A stretch of DNA of 64,000 bases from Ochrovirga pacifica (GCF_000220525.1 NZ_AFPK01000045.1:1-64000); one strand, 5' to 3'. Positions 9,630-18,940 are shown, numbered from the stretch's first letter. Program-made: numbers and translations. Notes: generated by a model not told the origin, from the letters alone.

Positions 9630-11498
9630 ATGAAATTTTCTTTTTCTCATGTAGTACATCGGGCTAAAACATCTTTATTTCGTTTTCCCTGGGTAATTGC
9701 ATCAGCTTTTTGCGGAGTACTAATTGCTTTGTATTTGGTAGCATATCAAGACACTTTGGCAATAGAATTAAGTTATATCAATGCTCTATTGACTTTTGCT
9801 TTAGGAGTCCCTTTGTATTTTTGCACCACTATTTTTATAGAACAACAACAAAAGTCCAACACGTTTAATTATTTAACACAAGGTTTTGCCACAGTTCTAT
9901 TGGTAGGTATCTATTTATCTTTACCTAATTCTTTAGAAAGTCATAACCTCCATATTTCTTACATTCGCTACGGCATATACAACGCTATTGTACATTTATT
10001 AGTAGCCTATGTACCATATCTTAAAAACAAACATCTTAACGGTTTTTGGAACTACAACAAAAGTTTGTTTCTGCGTTTGTGCACCGCTGTGCTGTACTCG
10101 CTAGTATTGTATATTGGTATATCCATTGCCTATGCTGCTGTTGATAGTCTGTTTCAGGTTGACATAAATTCTGAACTGTATTTTGAAACTTTTATTGTAA
10201 TTATTGGATTGTTTAACACATGGTTTTTTGTGGCTGGAGTTCCCAAAAATCTAAATGCACTAGAAGCTGTTACGGAATATCCAAAAGGCTTAAAAATATT
10301 TTCACAGTACGTATTGCTTTCATTGTTGCTATTGTACTTGGTAATATTGTATGCCTATGGTTTTAAAATTACGCTACTTCAAAGCTGGCCTAAAGGATGG
10401 ATTACCTATTTGGTTTCAGGCGTATCTATTTTGGGCTTCTTTACTGTTTTATTATTGTATCCTTATGCAAAAATCAAAGAAAATTCATGGATTGCTAAAT
10501 TCACCAAAGTTTTTTACATACTGCTCTTACCCCTATCAATCATGATGATTCTAGCCATTCAGGTAAGAGTAAGTGCTTACGGAATTACCATCAAACGTTA
10601 TGCTTCTTATACCTTAGCGCTATGGATTGTTTTGGTTTGTGTTTATTTTTTGTTTCAAAAAGACAATATCAAATTCATTCCCATATCATTATCAATTTTA
10701 CTGTTAGCGAGTTCTTTTGGAACCTGGAGTATGTTTGCTGTTAGCGAAACCTCTCAGGTTGATAGACTAGAAAAACTGTTAAAAAAACAAGGAATATTAA
10801 CAAACGGAAAAATAAACAATGAAGTCGTTTGGGATGTTTCTAAACTGCCAAAATGGGAGTTTAAAAATCCTAATCATAAACCCAAAACCCTCCCCGATTC
10901 CATTCAAAATCAAGTAAAATCTATCTTAGATTATTTGGACGATTATCACGGTATGGAAAAAATTCGCCCTTGGTTTACACAAAACTTAGACAGCCTATAC
11001 CTTGTAAGTCAAGAAAAAAACAAATCGAGATTTCCGAACGAAGCCAAAATATATATGCAAAGTATGGGATTGGAGTATCGTAAAATTTACACTCGCAATT
11101 CATCACAAAAATACTACTATTACCGCAGTAAAAAAGACAGACTGACAAAGACCAACGGAGCAACGTACTTATACAACTTTACGTTTCACAAAAACACCCA
11201 AGCACAAACCATTCACACAGCTAATACAGACATTGGTATAGAACGAACTAACAAAAGTTTAAACATCATCTACCATCAAGATACGTTACACATTCCGTTT
11301 AAAAAACTAACACAAGACATGGTTTCTAAATGGGGACTAAAAACACAAAATCAACTACCAGAAAAACTCTGGATTCAAACTCTTGATAACAAGGGAGTTA
11401 AAATTCGCTGTGAGCTTGATTATGTACAGCTACAAATCGAAAATAACACTACAAAACTTCAAAGTTGTGGTGGTACGTTGTTTATTTACGAAGAATAA
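9630..11498 (+). CDS. DUF4153-type polytopic membrane protein
   Basis: 622-aa inner-membrane protein of unknown function. About ten hydrophobic helices fill residues 20-375; a soluble, lysine-rich domain of about 240 residues follows. Overall pattern and N-terminal HVVHRAKTSLFRFPWV fit the DUF4153 family found across Bacteroidota. No catalytic motif is evident. It sits between two terminators, so it is transcribed alone. Confidence 0.75.
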   Translation: MKFSFSHVVHRAKTSLFRFPWVIASAFCGVLIALYLVAYQDTLAIELSYINALLTFALGVPLYFCTTIFIEQQQKSNTFNYLTQGFATVLLVGIYLSLPNSLESHNLHISYIRYGIYNAIVHLLVAYVPYLKNKHLNGFWNYNKSLFLRLCTAVLYSLVLYIGISIAYAAVDSLFQVDINSELYFETFIVIIGLFNTWFFVAGVPKNLNALEAVTEYPKGLKIFSQYVLLSLLLLYLVILYAYGFKITLLQSWPKGWITYLVSGVSILGFFTVLLLYPYAKIKENSWIAKFTKVFYILLLPLSIMMILAIQVRVSAYGITIKRYASYTLALWIVLVCVYFLFQKDNIKFIPISLSILLLASSFGTWSMFAVSETSQVDRLEKLLKKQGILTNGKINNEVVWDVSKLPKWEFKNPNHKPKTLPDSIQNQVKSILDYLDDYHGMEKIRPWFTQNLDSLYLVSQEKNKSRFPNEAKIYMQSMGLEYRKIYTRNSSQKYYYYRSKKDRLTKTNGATYLYNFTFHKNTQAQTIHTANTDIGIERTNKSLNIIYHQDTLHIPFKKLTQDMVSKWGLKTQNQLPEKLWIQTLDNKGVKIRCELDYVQLQIENNTTKLQSCGGTLFIYEE

Positions 11499-11526
11499 AA
11501 TAAATAACTGATTTTCAAATTTAAAA

Positions 11527-11565
11527 CCAACTGCAGGTATAAAACTTGCAGTTGGTTTTGTTTTT
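11527..11565 (+). terminator. Intrinsic terminator after the DUF4153 gene
   Basis: Stem CCAACTGCAG / CTTGCAGTTGG around an AT-rich loop, followed by a T-rich run interrupted by a G. Confidence 0.8.
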
Positions 11566-11731
11566 ATCCTTTAAATAAAGATTCTTTTTTAGTGTTTAAC
11601 CACTCCTATTTCCAAAATATCAGATTCTTAAAATTCTCACACAGCTAACGAATTTACTGCATTTTACACTTTTTATTATTTTCAAAAACAAAACAAACGA
11701 ACATAATAACTTAAAAACCATTATTTATCTG

Positions 11732-11748
11732 TATGTTTGCGTAAACAT
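11732..11748. promoter_or_regulatory. LacI-type operator overlapping the -7 box of the porin promoter
   Basis: Positions 11733-11748 read ATGTTTGCGTAAACAT, a 16-bp palindrome with 7 of 8 pairs matching and a central CG, the classic shape of LacI/GalR-family operators. The -7 box TATGTTTG (11732-11739) lies inside it. Binding would therefore block RNA polymerase. A LacI-family gene follows 3.5 kb downstream. The downstream ATG is at 11782. Confidence 0.65.
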
Positions 11749-11781
11749 TTAATAGTTTTTACATCAAGTTATCTAAAATCA

Positions 11782-13146
11782 ATGTTAAGATCATCCCACA
11801 CACGACTTTTGTTGCTAGTCCTAAGTATTTCAATGATATGCTTAGAGGCTTCTTATGGTCAGAAATTAATTGAAGACAACTTTAATTACTTTGGTACTTC
11901 AGGATACATCCGCACAGGAATGGGACAAAGCGAAGGCGGAGCAACACAAGCTCACTTTGAAATGCCTGGGGCTTTGAATAAATTTAGCTTAGGAAATCAG
12001 GCGGATACCTACGGAGAATTAGAGTTTGATTACACACGTTATTTGAATCTTGATAAAAGCAAATCCATCGACCTTGTTTGGATGACCTCCTTTTACGAAG
12101 CCTTTGGCAGTAAAAACGGAATGCAGTTTGACAAAACTGCCCAACTCTATGTTCGCGGAAACAATTTATTAGGAAACAAGGAAATTCTATGGATAGGAAA
12201 ACGTTATTACCACCGACAAGCCATTCACTTGTTGGACAAACAATGGATGAACCCTGCACAAACAGGGTGGGGACTGGGAATTGAAAACATCATCACCCAC
12301 AAAGGTAAAGAAGATCTAAAATTTGGAGCTTGGGCTTTTGAGGACAAAGCGGTAACCTCTTACATCAATCAAAACCAAAGTGTGCTAAAAGCTTTTACGT
12401 TTGATGCACGATGGGTACACGTACCTATTACCAAAATCAGTTCCATCAACTTAGCGGTTAACTATTCGTTAAGAGCTCAAAATCAAACCTTAGCCTATAA
12501 AAACCGTCATGGCTATGGTACTTTTGCTTGGATAGATACTGAGAAAAACAACATCAGCAATACGTTTGCCGTTTTGTTTAGACAGGGTGCTAATGTAGCT
12601 CAACACCATTGGACAGGAATGTCTCAAAAAGAAAATCCATCGAACAGTACTCTTGTTCAGTATGATTTGACAAAGGCTTATGCTCTGGAAATAAACAACA
12701 ACTTTTTATACGATGATTTTGATCGTTTTGCTCTGAATGCTATTTTGATGAGTGTATTTAAAAATTTTGGTACGCAGCCTTATCAATATCAAAACGGCAA
12801 CAGAGAATATCTAGACCATTTGGGAAACAATATGTATTGGTTGACCGTAGGAGCTAGAGGGATGTATTATATAAATGACTATTTTAAACTCAGCCTAGAA
12901 TTCAGTACGGAATACATCTACAACGAACAGGTCAATACAGAAGGAAATTTACAACGGATTTCCTTTACTCCAGAGCTTTCCCTAAAGAAAGGCTTTTACA
13001 ACCGACCTGTACTACGTCCGTTAATTACCTATGCTTTTTGGAGCAACGATTTGTTGGGACAATTAGGAACCACACCTACCAACGCTCCTTACGGAAACAA
13101 CACAAAAGGCTTTACGTTTGGATTGCAGTTTGAAATTTGGTGGTAA
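11782..13146 (+). CDS. LamB/maltoporin-type carbohydrate porin
   Basis: Outer-membrane sugar-diffusion channel. I choose ATG 11782 (MLRSSHTRLLLLVLSISM, signal peptide) over an in-frame TTG at 11737, because the latter falls within the operator and -7 box. The mature protein opens with FNYFGTSGYIRTGMGQSEGG and then GNQADTYGELEFDYTRYL, typical of LamB-family porins; GKRYYHRQAIHLLD and GWGLGIENI are further family marks. The C-terminus ends in an aromatic (FEIWW), as outer-membrane barrels do. GH97 starts 37 bases downstream. Specificity for alpha-linked oligosaccharides is inferred from the neighbour. Confidence 0.88.
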   Translation: MLRSSHTRLLLLVLSISMICLEASYGQKLIEDNFNYFGTSGYIRTGMGQSEGGATQAHFEMPGALNKFSLGNQADTYGELEFDYTRYLNLDKSKSIDLVWMTSFYEAFGSKNGMQFDKTAQLYVRGNNLLGNKEILWIGKRYYHRQAIHLLDKQWMNPAQTGWGLGIENIITHKGKEDLKFGAWAFEDKAVTSYINQNQSVLKAFTFDARWVHVPITKISSINLAVNYSLRAQNQTLAYKNRHGYGTFAWIDTEKNNISNTFAVLFRQGANVAQHHWTGMSQKENPSNSTLVQYDLTKAYALEINNNFLYDDFDRFALNAILMSVFKNFGTQPYQYQNGNREYLDHLGNNMYWLTVGARGMYYINDYFKLSLEFSTEYIYNEQVNTEGNLQRISFTPELSLKKGFYNRPVLRPLITYAFWSNDLLGQLGTTPTNAPYGNNTKGFTFGLQFEIWW

Positions 13147-13183
13147 TAAAAAAATGAAACAAACACTATTAAAATATAACGTC

Positions 13184-15205
13184 ATGAAAAAAACAACATT
13201 CTATAAACTTGTACTTAGTTTGATCTTGATAACATCAACCGCTATGGCAACTGAAACACAAAAAATAGTTGTTACGTCTCCTGATGGAACAACATACGCA
13301 CAAATCAACTTAGAAAAAGACATTCGCTACTCCATTACTCAAGATGAAGTTTTGGTATTGGCTCCCTCAAAAATAGCCCTCCGTATATCGGACGGAACTA
13401 TTTGGGGTGCACATCCAAGAGTGAAAGAAATTCGCAGAAATTCGGTAAACAAGACAATCAGTACACCTTTTTATAAAAGCAAAAAAATAACGGAAGCATA
13501 CAATCAAGTTCTTATTGATTTTGAGGGAGACTGGAGTTTGGAATTTAGAGCCTATAATGATGGCATAGCTTATAGATTTATAAGTCATAAAAAAGGAAAA
13601 TTTGAAATTAAAAATGAAATAGCAGACTACGAATTTGTAAACGATGCACAAGCAACGGTTCCCTATGTATATAGTCCTGGTGATTTGGAACACCAATTGT
13701 CACAGGCTTTTGAAAACACGTATACGCGTTTAAAAATATCAGAACTGGACAAAGAGCGTTTGATGTTTTTACCATTGACTGTAGCTGCACCCAAAGGAAA
13801 ACGAGTAACAATTACAGAGAGCGACTTAAGAAACTATCCTGGAATGTATATGCAAACTACAGAAAAGGAAAACACTTTAAGTGCTTTTTTTGCTCCCTTG
13901 CGTAATGAAGTAGAAGAACACTCAGGCTACAACAATTTGCAAGTTACCGTAAAATCTCGTCATGAATACATTGCCAAAGTCAATCAAAAAAGGAGTTTTC
14001 CATGGAGAACTGCCATTGTTACACGCAACGACGTGGAACTTGCCAATACAGACATGTCTTACTTATTGGCAGAAGAAAATGTGATTGGAGACACCAGCTG
14101 GATTCAACCTGGAAAAGTGGCTTGGGACTGGTGGAACAACTGGAACTTAGAAGGCGTGGACTTTAAGGCTGGAATTAACAACCAAACCTACAAATACTAC
14201 ATCGATTTTGCTTCTAAAAATGGGATTGAATACGTGATTTTAGACGAAGGATGGTCCGTAAATAAAGTATACGATTTAATGCAAGTGGTACCAGAAATTG
14301 ACTTGGAAGAACTCATAGCCTATGGGAAAAAAAGAAATGTAGGCATTATTTTGTGGGCAGGCTACTATGCATTTGACAAAGACATGCAAAAAGTTTGTGA
14401 ACATTATAGCAAAATGGGAGTTAAAGGTTTTAAGGTCGATTTTATGAATGGAGACGACCAAGAATTGGTACATTTTAACGAGCGCGTGGCCAAAATGTGT
14501 GCAAAGTACCGCTTATTGGTGGATCTACACGGAACTTACAAACCGGCTGGATTACAAAGAACCTACCCAAATATTTTGAATTTTGAAGGTGTACATGGTT
14601 TGGAACAAATGAAATGGCAACCACAAACCTGTGATCAGGTAACTTACGATGTTACCATGCCCTACTTACGTATGATCTCTGGACCTGTTGATTATACACA
14701 AGGAGCTATGAACAATGCTGTAAAATCTTTGAACACCATTACCAACCAAGTAGAAACACAATACTATCCAAACTTTTCTAAACCGATGAGTCAAGGAACA
14801 CGTATGCATCAATTAGCAGAGTATGTTATTTTCTTTTCGCCTTTAAACATGTTGTGTGATACGCCTACCAATTATGAAAAAAACCCTGTGAGTACGGAAT
14901 TTATCGCTTCTATTCCAACCGTTTGGGATGAGAGCAAAACCATTGATGGAAAAATGGGTGAATACATTATTACCGCTCGTAGAAGTGGAGACACTTGGTA
15001 CATTGGCGGATTGAACAACTGGGATGCTAGAAATATTACCATTAATGTAAAAGAAATAACAGGTAAAAGTGGGCAAGCAATTATTTACAAAGACGGAATT
15101 AATGCAGATAACAACGGAGTTGATTTTAAGAAAACTACCGAACATATAACTGATTATATTACCCTACACATGGCTCCTGGTGGAGGATTTGTTGTAAAAC
15201 TATAA
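13184..15205 (+). CDS. GH97 glycoside hydrolase, retaining alpha-galactosidase-like
   Basis: Exported glycosidase, 673 aa from ATG 13184 (MKKTTFYKLVLSLILITSTAMA, signal peptide); an ATG at 13154 is possible. It has an N-terminal beta-sandwich (about 25-290), a (beta/alpha)8 barrel (about 295-560) and a C-terminal sheet domain ending in HMAPGGGFVVKL. Asp419 in GFKVDFMNGDD occupies the nucleophile position of retaining GH97 enzymes, and Glu474 (GVHGLEQMKW) lies 55 residues on, the same interval as Asp415/Glu470 of the retaining Bacteroides enzyme. Inverting SusB-type alpha-glucosidases lack that Asp. Alpha-galactosidase is therefore the better guess, unproven. Same transcript as the porin. Confidence 0.93.
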   Translation: MKKTTFYKLVLSLILITSTAMATETQKIVVTSPDGTTYAQINLEKDIRYSITQDEVLVLAPSKIALRISDGTIWGAHPRVKEIRRNSVNKTISTPFYKSKKITEAYNQVLIDFEGDWSLEFRAYNDGIAYRFISHKKGKFEIKNEIADYEFVNDAQATVPYVYSPGDLEHQLSQAFENTYTRLKISELDKERLMFLPLTVAAPKGKRVTITESDLRNYPGMYMQTTEKENTLSAFFAPLRNEVEEHSGYNNLQVTVKSRHEYIAKVNQKRSFPWRTAIVTRNDVELANTDMSYLLAEENVIGDTSWIQPGKVAWDWWNNWNLEGVDFKAGINNQTYKYYIDFASKNGIEYVILDEGWSVNKVYDLMQVVPEIDLEELIAYGKKRNVGIILWAGYYAFDKDMQKVCEHYSKMGVKGFKVDFMNGDDQELVHFNERVAKMCAKYRLLVDLHGTYKPAGLQRTYPNILNFEGVHGLEQMKWQPQTCDQVTYDVTMPYLRMISGPVDYTQGAMNNAVKSLNTITNQVETQYYPNFSKPMSQGTRMHQLAEYVIFFSPLNMLCDTPTNYEKNPVSTEFIASIPTVWDESKTIDGKMGEYIITARRSGDTWYIGGLNNWDARNITINVKEITGKSGQAIIYKDGINADNNGVDFKKTTEHITDYITLHMAPGGGFVVKL

Positions 15206-15235
15206 TCTGTTACTTCCTCTATTTATTTTTTTTAG

Positions 15236-15271
15236 TCTACTCCCTTTTCTGTAAAGGGAGTAGATTTTTTT
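15236..15271 (+). terminator. Intrinsic terminator of the porin-GH97 operon
   Basis: A 12-bp stem TCTACTCCCTTT / AAAGGGAGTAGA with a short loop, followed by a T run. It separates the operon from the LacI gene. Confidence 0.88.
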
Positions 15272-15303
15272 ATACCACCATTCCAAATCCCTAAAAATGC
15301 CCT

Positions 15304-15311
15304 TATATTTG
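15304..15311 (+). promoter_or_regulatory. -7 box of the LacI-family regulator gene
   Basis: TATATTTG matches TAnnTTTG but lies only 13 bases before ATG 15325, implying a very short or absent leader, or use of the second ATG at 15328. Confidence 0.4.
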
Positions 15312-15324
15312 TAAGAACTGAATC

Positions 15325-16407
15325 ATGATGAATAAAAAAGTCACTTTTAAAGATGTAGCCGCATTGGCTGGCGTTTCTACACAAACAGTATCTAGAGTTA
15401 CCAATGGTGGGAAAGGTGTAGATCCTAACACCCTAAAAAAAGTACAAGAGGCCATAGATACTTTGGGATATGTACCTAATAAAGGAGCACAGTTGTTGGT
15501 TCAGAAACAAGTAAAAGTTTTAGGCATTATTACTTTAAAAATGTCTATGGAGGGTGCCATGAACATTGTAGAAGGAGTTCGTTTGGAAAGTAAAAATCAA
15601 AATTATAGCATTGCCCTTACCGTGGTAGAACAGCAAGAAGAAAATCTAGAAGAAGCCATTAGAGAGTTACGATCACAACAAGTAGCGGGCATTGTCATCA
15701 ACTTGGGCGTTTCTAAAAAAATGGCTGAAACTTTGGTTACCAAACATCCGCAAATTTCTTTTTTGTTTATAGATGTACCCACAGACACAGCTGTTTCGCA
15801 AATTTCATCCAATCATCAACAAGGGGCACAACAAGTAGTACAACATTTATTAGCACAAGGACATCAACACTTTGGTTTGTTAAATGGGCCTCAAAACTCT
15901 TGGGCAGCAAAACAGCGTAAAACTACTTGGGAAGAAGAAATCAAAAAAGCAAAACAACAAATTATTGTACAAGCAGAAGGAAATTGGACTGCAGAAAGTG
16001 GTTATACAGAAACGCTTAAAATGTTGCAACATCCTAAAAAATTTTCTGCATTGTTGGTAGCTAGTGACCAAATGGCACTAGGTGCTTTAAGAGCTTGTGC
16101 AGAACAGCAGATTGATGTACCCGTACATTTGTCCGTTACAGGTTTTGACGATACTCCAGACAGTGCTTATTACCCCCCCCCACTAACCACAGTAAAACAA
16201 AATTTTTTAGAAATAGGTAAACAAGCCGTTAAGACTTTACTAAGTCAAATACATCAAGAAAACGCTATCAGCAAAAAACAAATTGATTTGGAATTTGTTG
16301 AAAGACAAAGTACTGCCAAACCTAATTATGCTGTTACTAATACCGAAGAAATTAAAGAATTGTTACACAAAATACACGGTTTACTTCCGCATATTTCTAA
16401 ACCTTAA
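15325..16407 (+). CDS. LacI-family transcriptional regulator
   Basis: DNA-binding sugar-responsive repressor, 360 aa. The N-terminal helix-turn-helix VTFKDVAALAGVSTQTVSRV and hinge helix region NKGAQLLVQKQ are standard, followed by a periplasmic-binding-like sensor domain (about 65-335; VTGFDDTPDSAYYPPPLTTV). It most likely controls the porin-GH97 operon through the operator at 11733-11748. A run of nine C at 16173-16181, encoding prolines, is striking in such AT-rich DNA and could slip. No operator is visible at its own promoter. Confidence 0.95.
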   Translation: MMNKKVTFKDVAALAGVSTQTVSRVTNGGKGVDPNTLKKVQEAIDTLGYVPNKGAQLLVQKQVKVLGIITLKMSMEGAMNIVEGVRLESKNQNYSIALTVVEQQEENLEEAIRELRSQQVAGIVINLGVSKKMAETLVTKHPQISFLFIDVPTDTAVSQISSNHQQGAQQVVQHLLAQGHQHFGLLNGPQNSWAAKQRKTTWEEEIKKAKQQIIVQAEGNWTAESGYTETLKMLQHPKKFSALLVASDQMALGALRACAEQQIDVPVHLSVTGFDDTPDSAYYPPPLTTVKQNFLEIGKQAVKTLLSQIHQENAISKKQIDLEFVERQSTAKPNYAVTNTEEIKELLHKIHGLLPHISKP

Positions 16408-16435
16408 TTGTTAGGATTATCACTATACAAATTGC

Positions 16436-16443
16436 TATTTTTG
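16436..16443 (+). promoter_or_regulatory. -7 box of the 16481 gene
   Basis: TATTTTTG matches TAnnTTTG, 37 bases upstream of the ATG. Confidence 0.45.
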
Positions 16444-16480
16444 TCTACGATTAGCAACCTGAACCTAGAGTAGATTCTAT

Positions 16481-16882
16481 ATGAAAAAAGACATTCAAAT
16501 TCCGCAAGTAGAAAACGTATTTATGGCTGTTGTAAAAGAGTACAATGAAGAATTTCAATGTGATGATTGGAATGTATATTTAATCAACGATAGAGACGAG
16601 GATCTAGAAACGGTGATTATTGTATCAAAAGGCTATGATGAAGACAAATTTATAGAAACTTCTGTGATGCGTAAAACCATCCACACCTTACCTGCCAAAT
16701 CTTATGCTAAGGTAGAGCTCATCCAACCCGATTTATTTAAACTAACCAACTTTTTTAACACCACCTTTTTTATTGGTAATAGCATGTACGACAAAAAATA
16801 TGTGTTTGAAAAAAATACCATTAAGCCAGGTGCATTACGAATGCTAAAGCAGTTAGGAAAAGAGGGAATTGTTAGTAACTAA
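16481..16882 (+). CDS. Conserved flavobacterial protein of unknown function
   Basis: 133 aa, acidic N-terminal half, no signal peptide or membrane segment, so cytoplasmic. The pattern (MKKDIQIPQVENVFMAVVKE, then a block around KAYAKVEL-like SYAKVELIQPD, ending KYVFEKNTIKPGAL) resembles a small protein widespread in Flavobacteriia that databases sometimes mislabel as phenylalanyl-tRNA synthetase alpha; it has no synthetase motif. Its 3' end overlaps the convergent gene by 11 bases. Own promoter likely. Function not known. Confidence 0.75.
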   Translation: MKKDIQIPQVENVFMAVVKEYNEEFQCDDWNVYLINDRDEDLETVIIVSKGYDEDKFIETSVMRKTIHTLPAKSYAKVELIQPDLFKLTNFFNTTFFIGNSMYDKKYVFEKNTIKPGALRMLKQLGKEGIVSN

Positions 16883-18899
16883 AATCTGGACTTGCATCAA
16901 ATTTATTAGGGTCTCTTCCTTCTCTAAATGTTTGTTTAATGGACTTTTGCAAATAAATAGACAACGTATAATTGTAGTTTTTATCTTTTCCATTAATACG
17001 ATAAGGTTGATCTAACTTTCCTACAATTTTATTAATATATTTTTTTCGATCTTCTATAAAGAAACTTTTAGGAACTATAATTCTTTTTACTTTCACAAAT
17101 CCATCCTTAGATGTTTCTACTTCTATTTTTATAAATGTTTCTCGATCTTTAACATCTTTTACTGGAATGGCTCCGTCTGTAATTTTTTTAAGTGTTTTGT
17201 GACAATAATTCTTAAAGTCATTCATGGTAGAAGTATAACCTTTGTATTTGTATCCTTCTAATAAAGGAGCTGATACATAAGAAATACGTGTATTAGGGCT
17301 GATGTATATTTTTTCAATTTTGTTATTTTTTAAAATCATTTTACCCAAATTTACATGATAATTCAGCTGATGATTTAAAGTGTCTAAGTTAAATAGAGCA
17401 GGATCTATTTTTTTAATTATTTTAGACAATTTGTAATTCCATCGTTCACTAGAACAATTGGTACGAACAACATACATTTTGTTCTTTTTAGACAAATCAA
17501 AGTAACACATCAAGCTTTTTAACTCATAAGGCTTGTTCAGGTAATGATCCTGAACTGAATCTGTCCAATATTCTACATCTAAGTTAGATTGCAGCCATTT
17601 TTTTAGTTTTGTATTTTCTGTGTAGGTATAAGGTCTTGTTGATTTTAAAGTAGATACATCTATCTTTTTTTTAGACTCTTTTTTTACTGCTACTGTAGAT
17701 CTAGATATAAAACTTACATACTTTAACGCACCCTTTTTTTGATATGCTGTTCCTAATAAAAATTTATTTCGGTTTCCTAATAATTTGCTTACCAATTTAA
17801 GATCCTTGTTTAGGATTTTTGTCAATTGTTTATCAAGATCATCATCAGTTATATTGGTGGTTACCACCAATCCAGAATTGGTATGAAGTCTTTTAATAGA
17901 AGCATACAACATTGTTTTTTTATAAGAATACGTTCTATTTTTTTTCTCTTCCTCACCCAACTTACCTAATAAAAATTTTGGATCTATATTTTTAGACAGC
18001 AATGCGTTTAACTCAAAATCTAAACAAGGATCTGTTTGCTCTTTCTTTTTTTCCTTTGTTTTCTGAGTTTCCTTATAATTTAAAACATTAAATCCTAAAG
18101 GTTTTTCTCTTGAAAACACAAGCTTACTAGGTTTAAAACTTACAGTCTCTTTAAAATAATAAGGGATTCCGTTTACCGCACCCACTTGTTTTACTTCAGG
18201 AACTTGTGCTAAACCTACTTGAATCATACTGTCTATGTAAGAATTATGCTTTGCTGTATGAACAAAATATTTTAATTTTTTATCTACTCCATACAACAAC
18301 GTAAGCTCATATTCAGCATCGTTTTCTAAGTAATCTACACTCAGCTTTTTTTTATCGATAGCTTCGTTTATCCTATGCTTGATAACGCTTTTATTGCAAT
18401 CACAAATTTCTTGATACGAGTTGTTATACTGACAACCCTGAAGAACCAAAGGGCTTTTCTGAGCAAAAAAATCGCTACACTTTACAACCGTTTTTCCCTG
18501 AATCCTTTGCAATACAATGAAACTATACTGGTTGGATGTTTGGTGATTCTGAATTTTAATTTTTGACAGATCGTATTCCAAAAAAGCTTTTTTAATTTTA
18601 TTTTCTATGGATTTGTTATAACGATGACCATGCAGTGCAAAATTGTTTATTTTTAAGTTTTTATCAATTTCAAAAGAAGCGAATAAATAAGGTTGATTTG
18701 AATCTTTCCAACGATAGTTTGCTAGCAAATCATCACTTAGATATTTTTTAAAATGCAGAGAAAGAGGATTGTCTATAGAACTTGTAGAAAATTTTCGTTC
18801 ATCAAAAAGCCTTTTGTCTAGGGATAATGAATACTCTTCTTGGGCAATAGCACATAAATGTATAAAGAAAAATCCTAGACAGATTATCGCATTTCTCAT
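16872..18899 (-). CDS. Exported protein of unknown function, 675 aa
   Basis: Begins with a signal peptide (MRNAIICLGFFFIHLCAIAQ) and is otherwise soluble and Lys/Asn-rich. No recognised domain. Short stretches of similar character recur: FASFEIDKNLKINNFALHG near the start, LMCYFDLSKKNKMYVVRTN in the middle and IKIEVETSKDGFVKVKRIIV near the end each look like a strand-turn-strand unit, suggesting repeated domains (possibly TonB-C-like folds, uncertain). It starts 86 bases after purD on the same strand, and a 13-bp inverted repeat spans its start codon. Periplasmic or surface location is inferred. Confidence 0.7.
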   Translation of the reverse strand: MRNAIICLGFFFIHLCAIAQEEYSLSLDKRLFDERKFSTSSIDNPLSLHFKKYLSDDLLANYRWKDSNQPYLFASFEIDKNLKINNFALHGHRYNKSIENKIKKAFLEYDLSKIKIQNHQTSNQYSFIVLQRIQGKTVVKCSDFFAQKSPLVLQGCQYNNSYQEICDCNKSVIKHRINEAIDKKKLSVDYLENDAEYELTLLYGVDKKLKYFVHTAKHNSYIDSMIQVGLAQVPEVKQVGAVNGIPYYFKETVSFKPSKLVFSREKPLGFNVLNYKETQKTKEKKKEQTDPCLDFELNALLSKNIDPKFLLGKLGEEEKKNRTYSYKKTMLYASIKRLHTNSGLVVTTNITDDDLDKQLTKILNKDLKLVSKLLGNRNKFLLGTAYQKKGALKYVSFISRSTVAVKKESKKKIDVSTLKSTRPYTYTENTKLKKWLQSNLDVEYWTDSVQDHYLNKPYELKSLMCYFDLSKKNKMYVVRTNCSSERWNYKLSKIIKKIDPALFNLDTLNHQLNYHVNLGKMILKNNKIEKIYISPNTRISYVSAPLLEGYKYKGYTSTMNDFKNYCHKTLKKITDGAIPVKDVKDRETFIKIEVETSKDGFVKVKRIIVPKSFFIEDRKKYINKIVGKLDQPYRINGKDKNYNYTLSIYLQKSIKQTFREGRDPNKFDASPDFSY

Positions 18900-18940
18900 T
18901 TCAATTTTTTTTTGAAAAATAAGAAAAAATCTGCCTAGGA
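18873..18940 (-). repeat. Inverted repeat spanning the start codon of the 675-aa exported protein
   Basis: Arms TCCTAGACAGATT (18873-18885) and AATCTGCCTAGGA (18928-18940) pair at 12 of 13 positions around a 42-base loop holding the start codon (18897-18899). On the minus strand the second arm is followed by TTTTTCTTT, so the structure could act as a weak terminator after purD or occlude translation initiation. Confidence 0.5.

Noticed and set aside
11737-11781. TTG-initiated N-terminal extension of the porin
   Set aside because: The TTG lies inside the -7 box and operator, and ATG 11782 gives a proper signal peptide.
16481-16882. Annotation as phenylalanyl-tRNA synthetase alpha
   Set aside because: No class II synthetase motif; true pheS is at 8509-9528.
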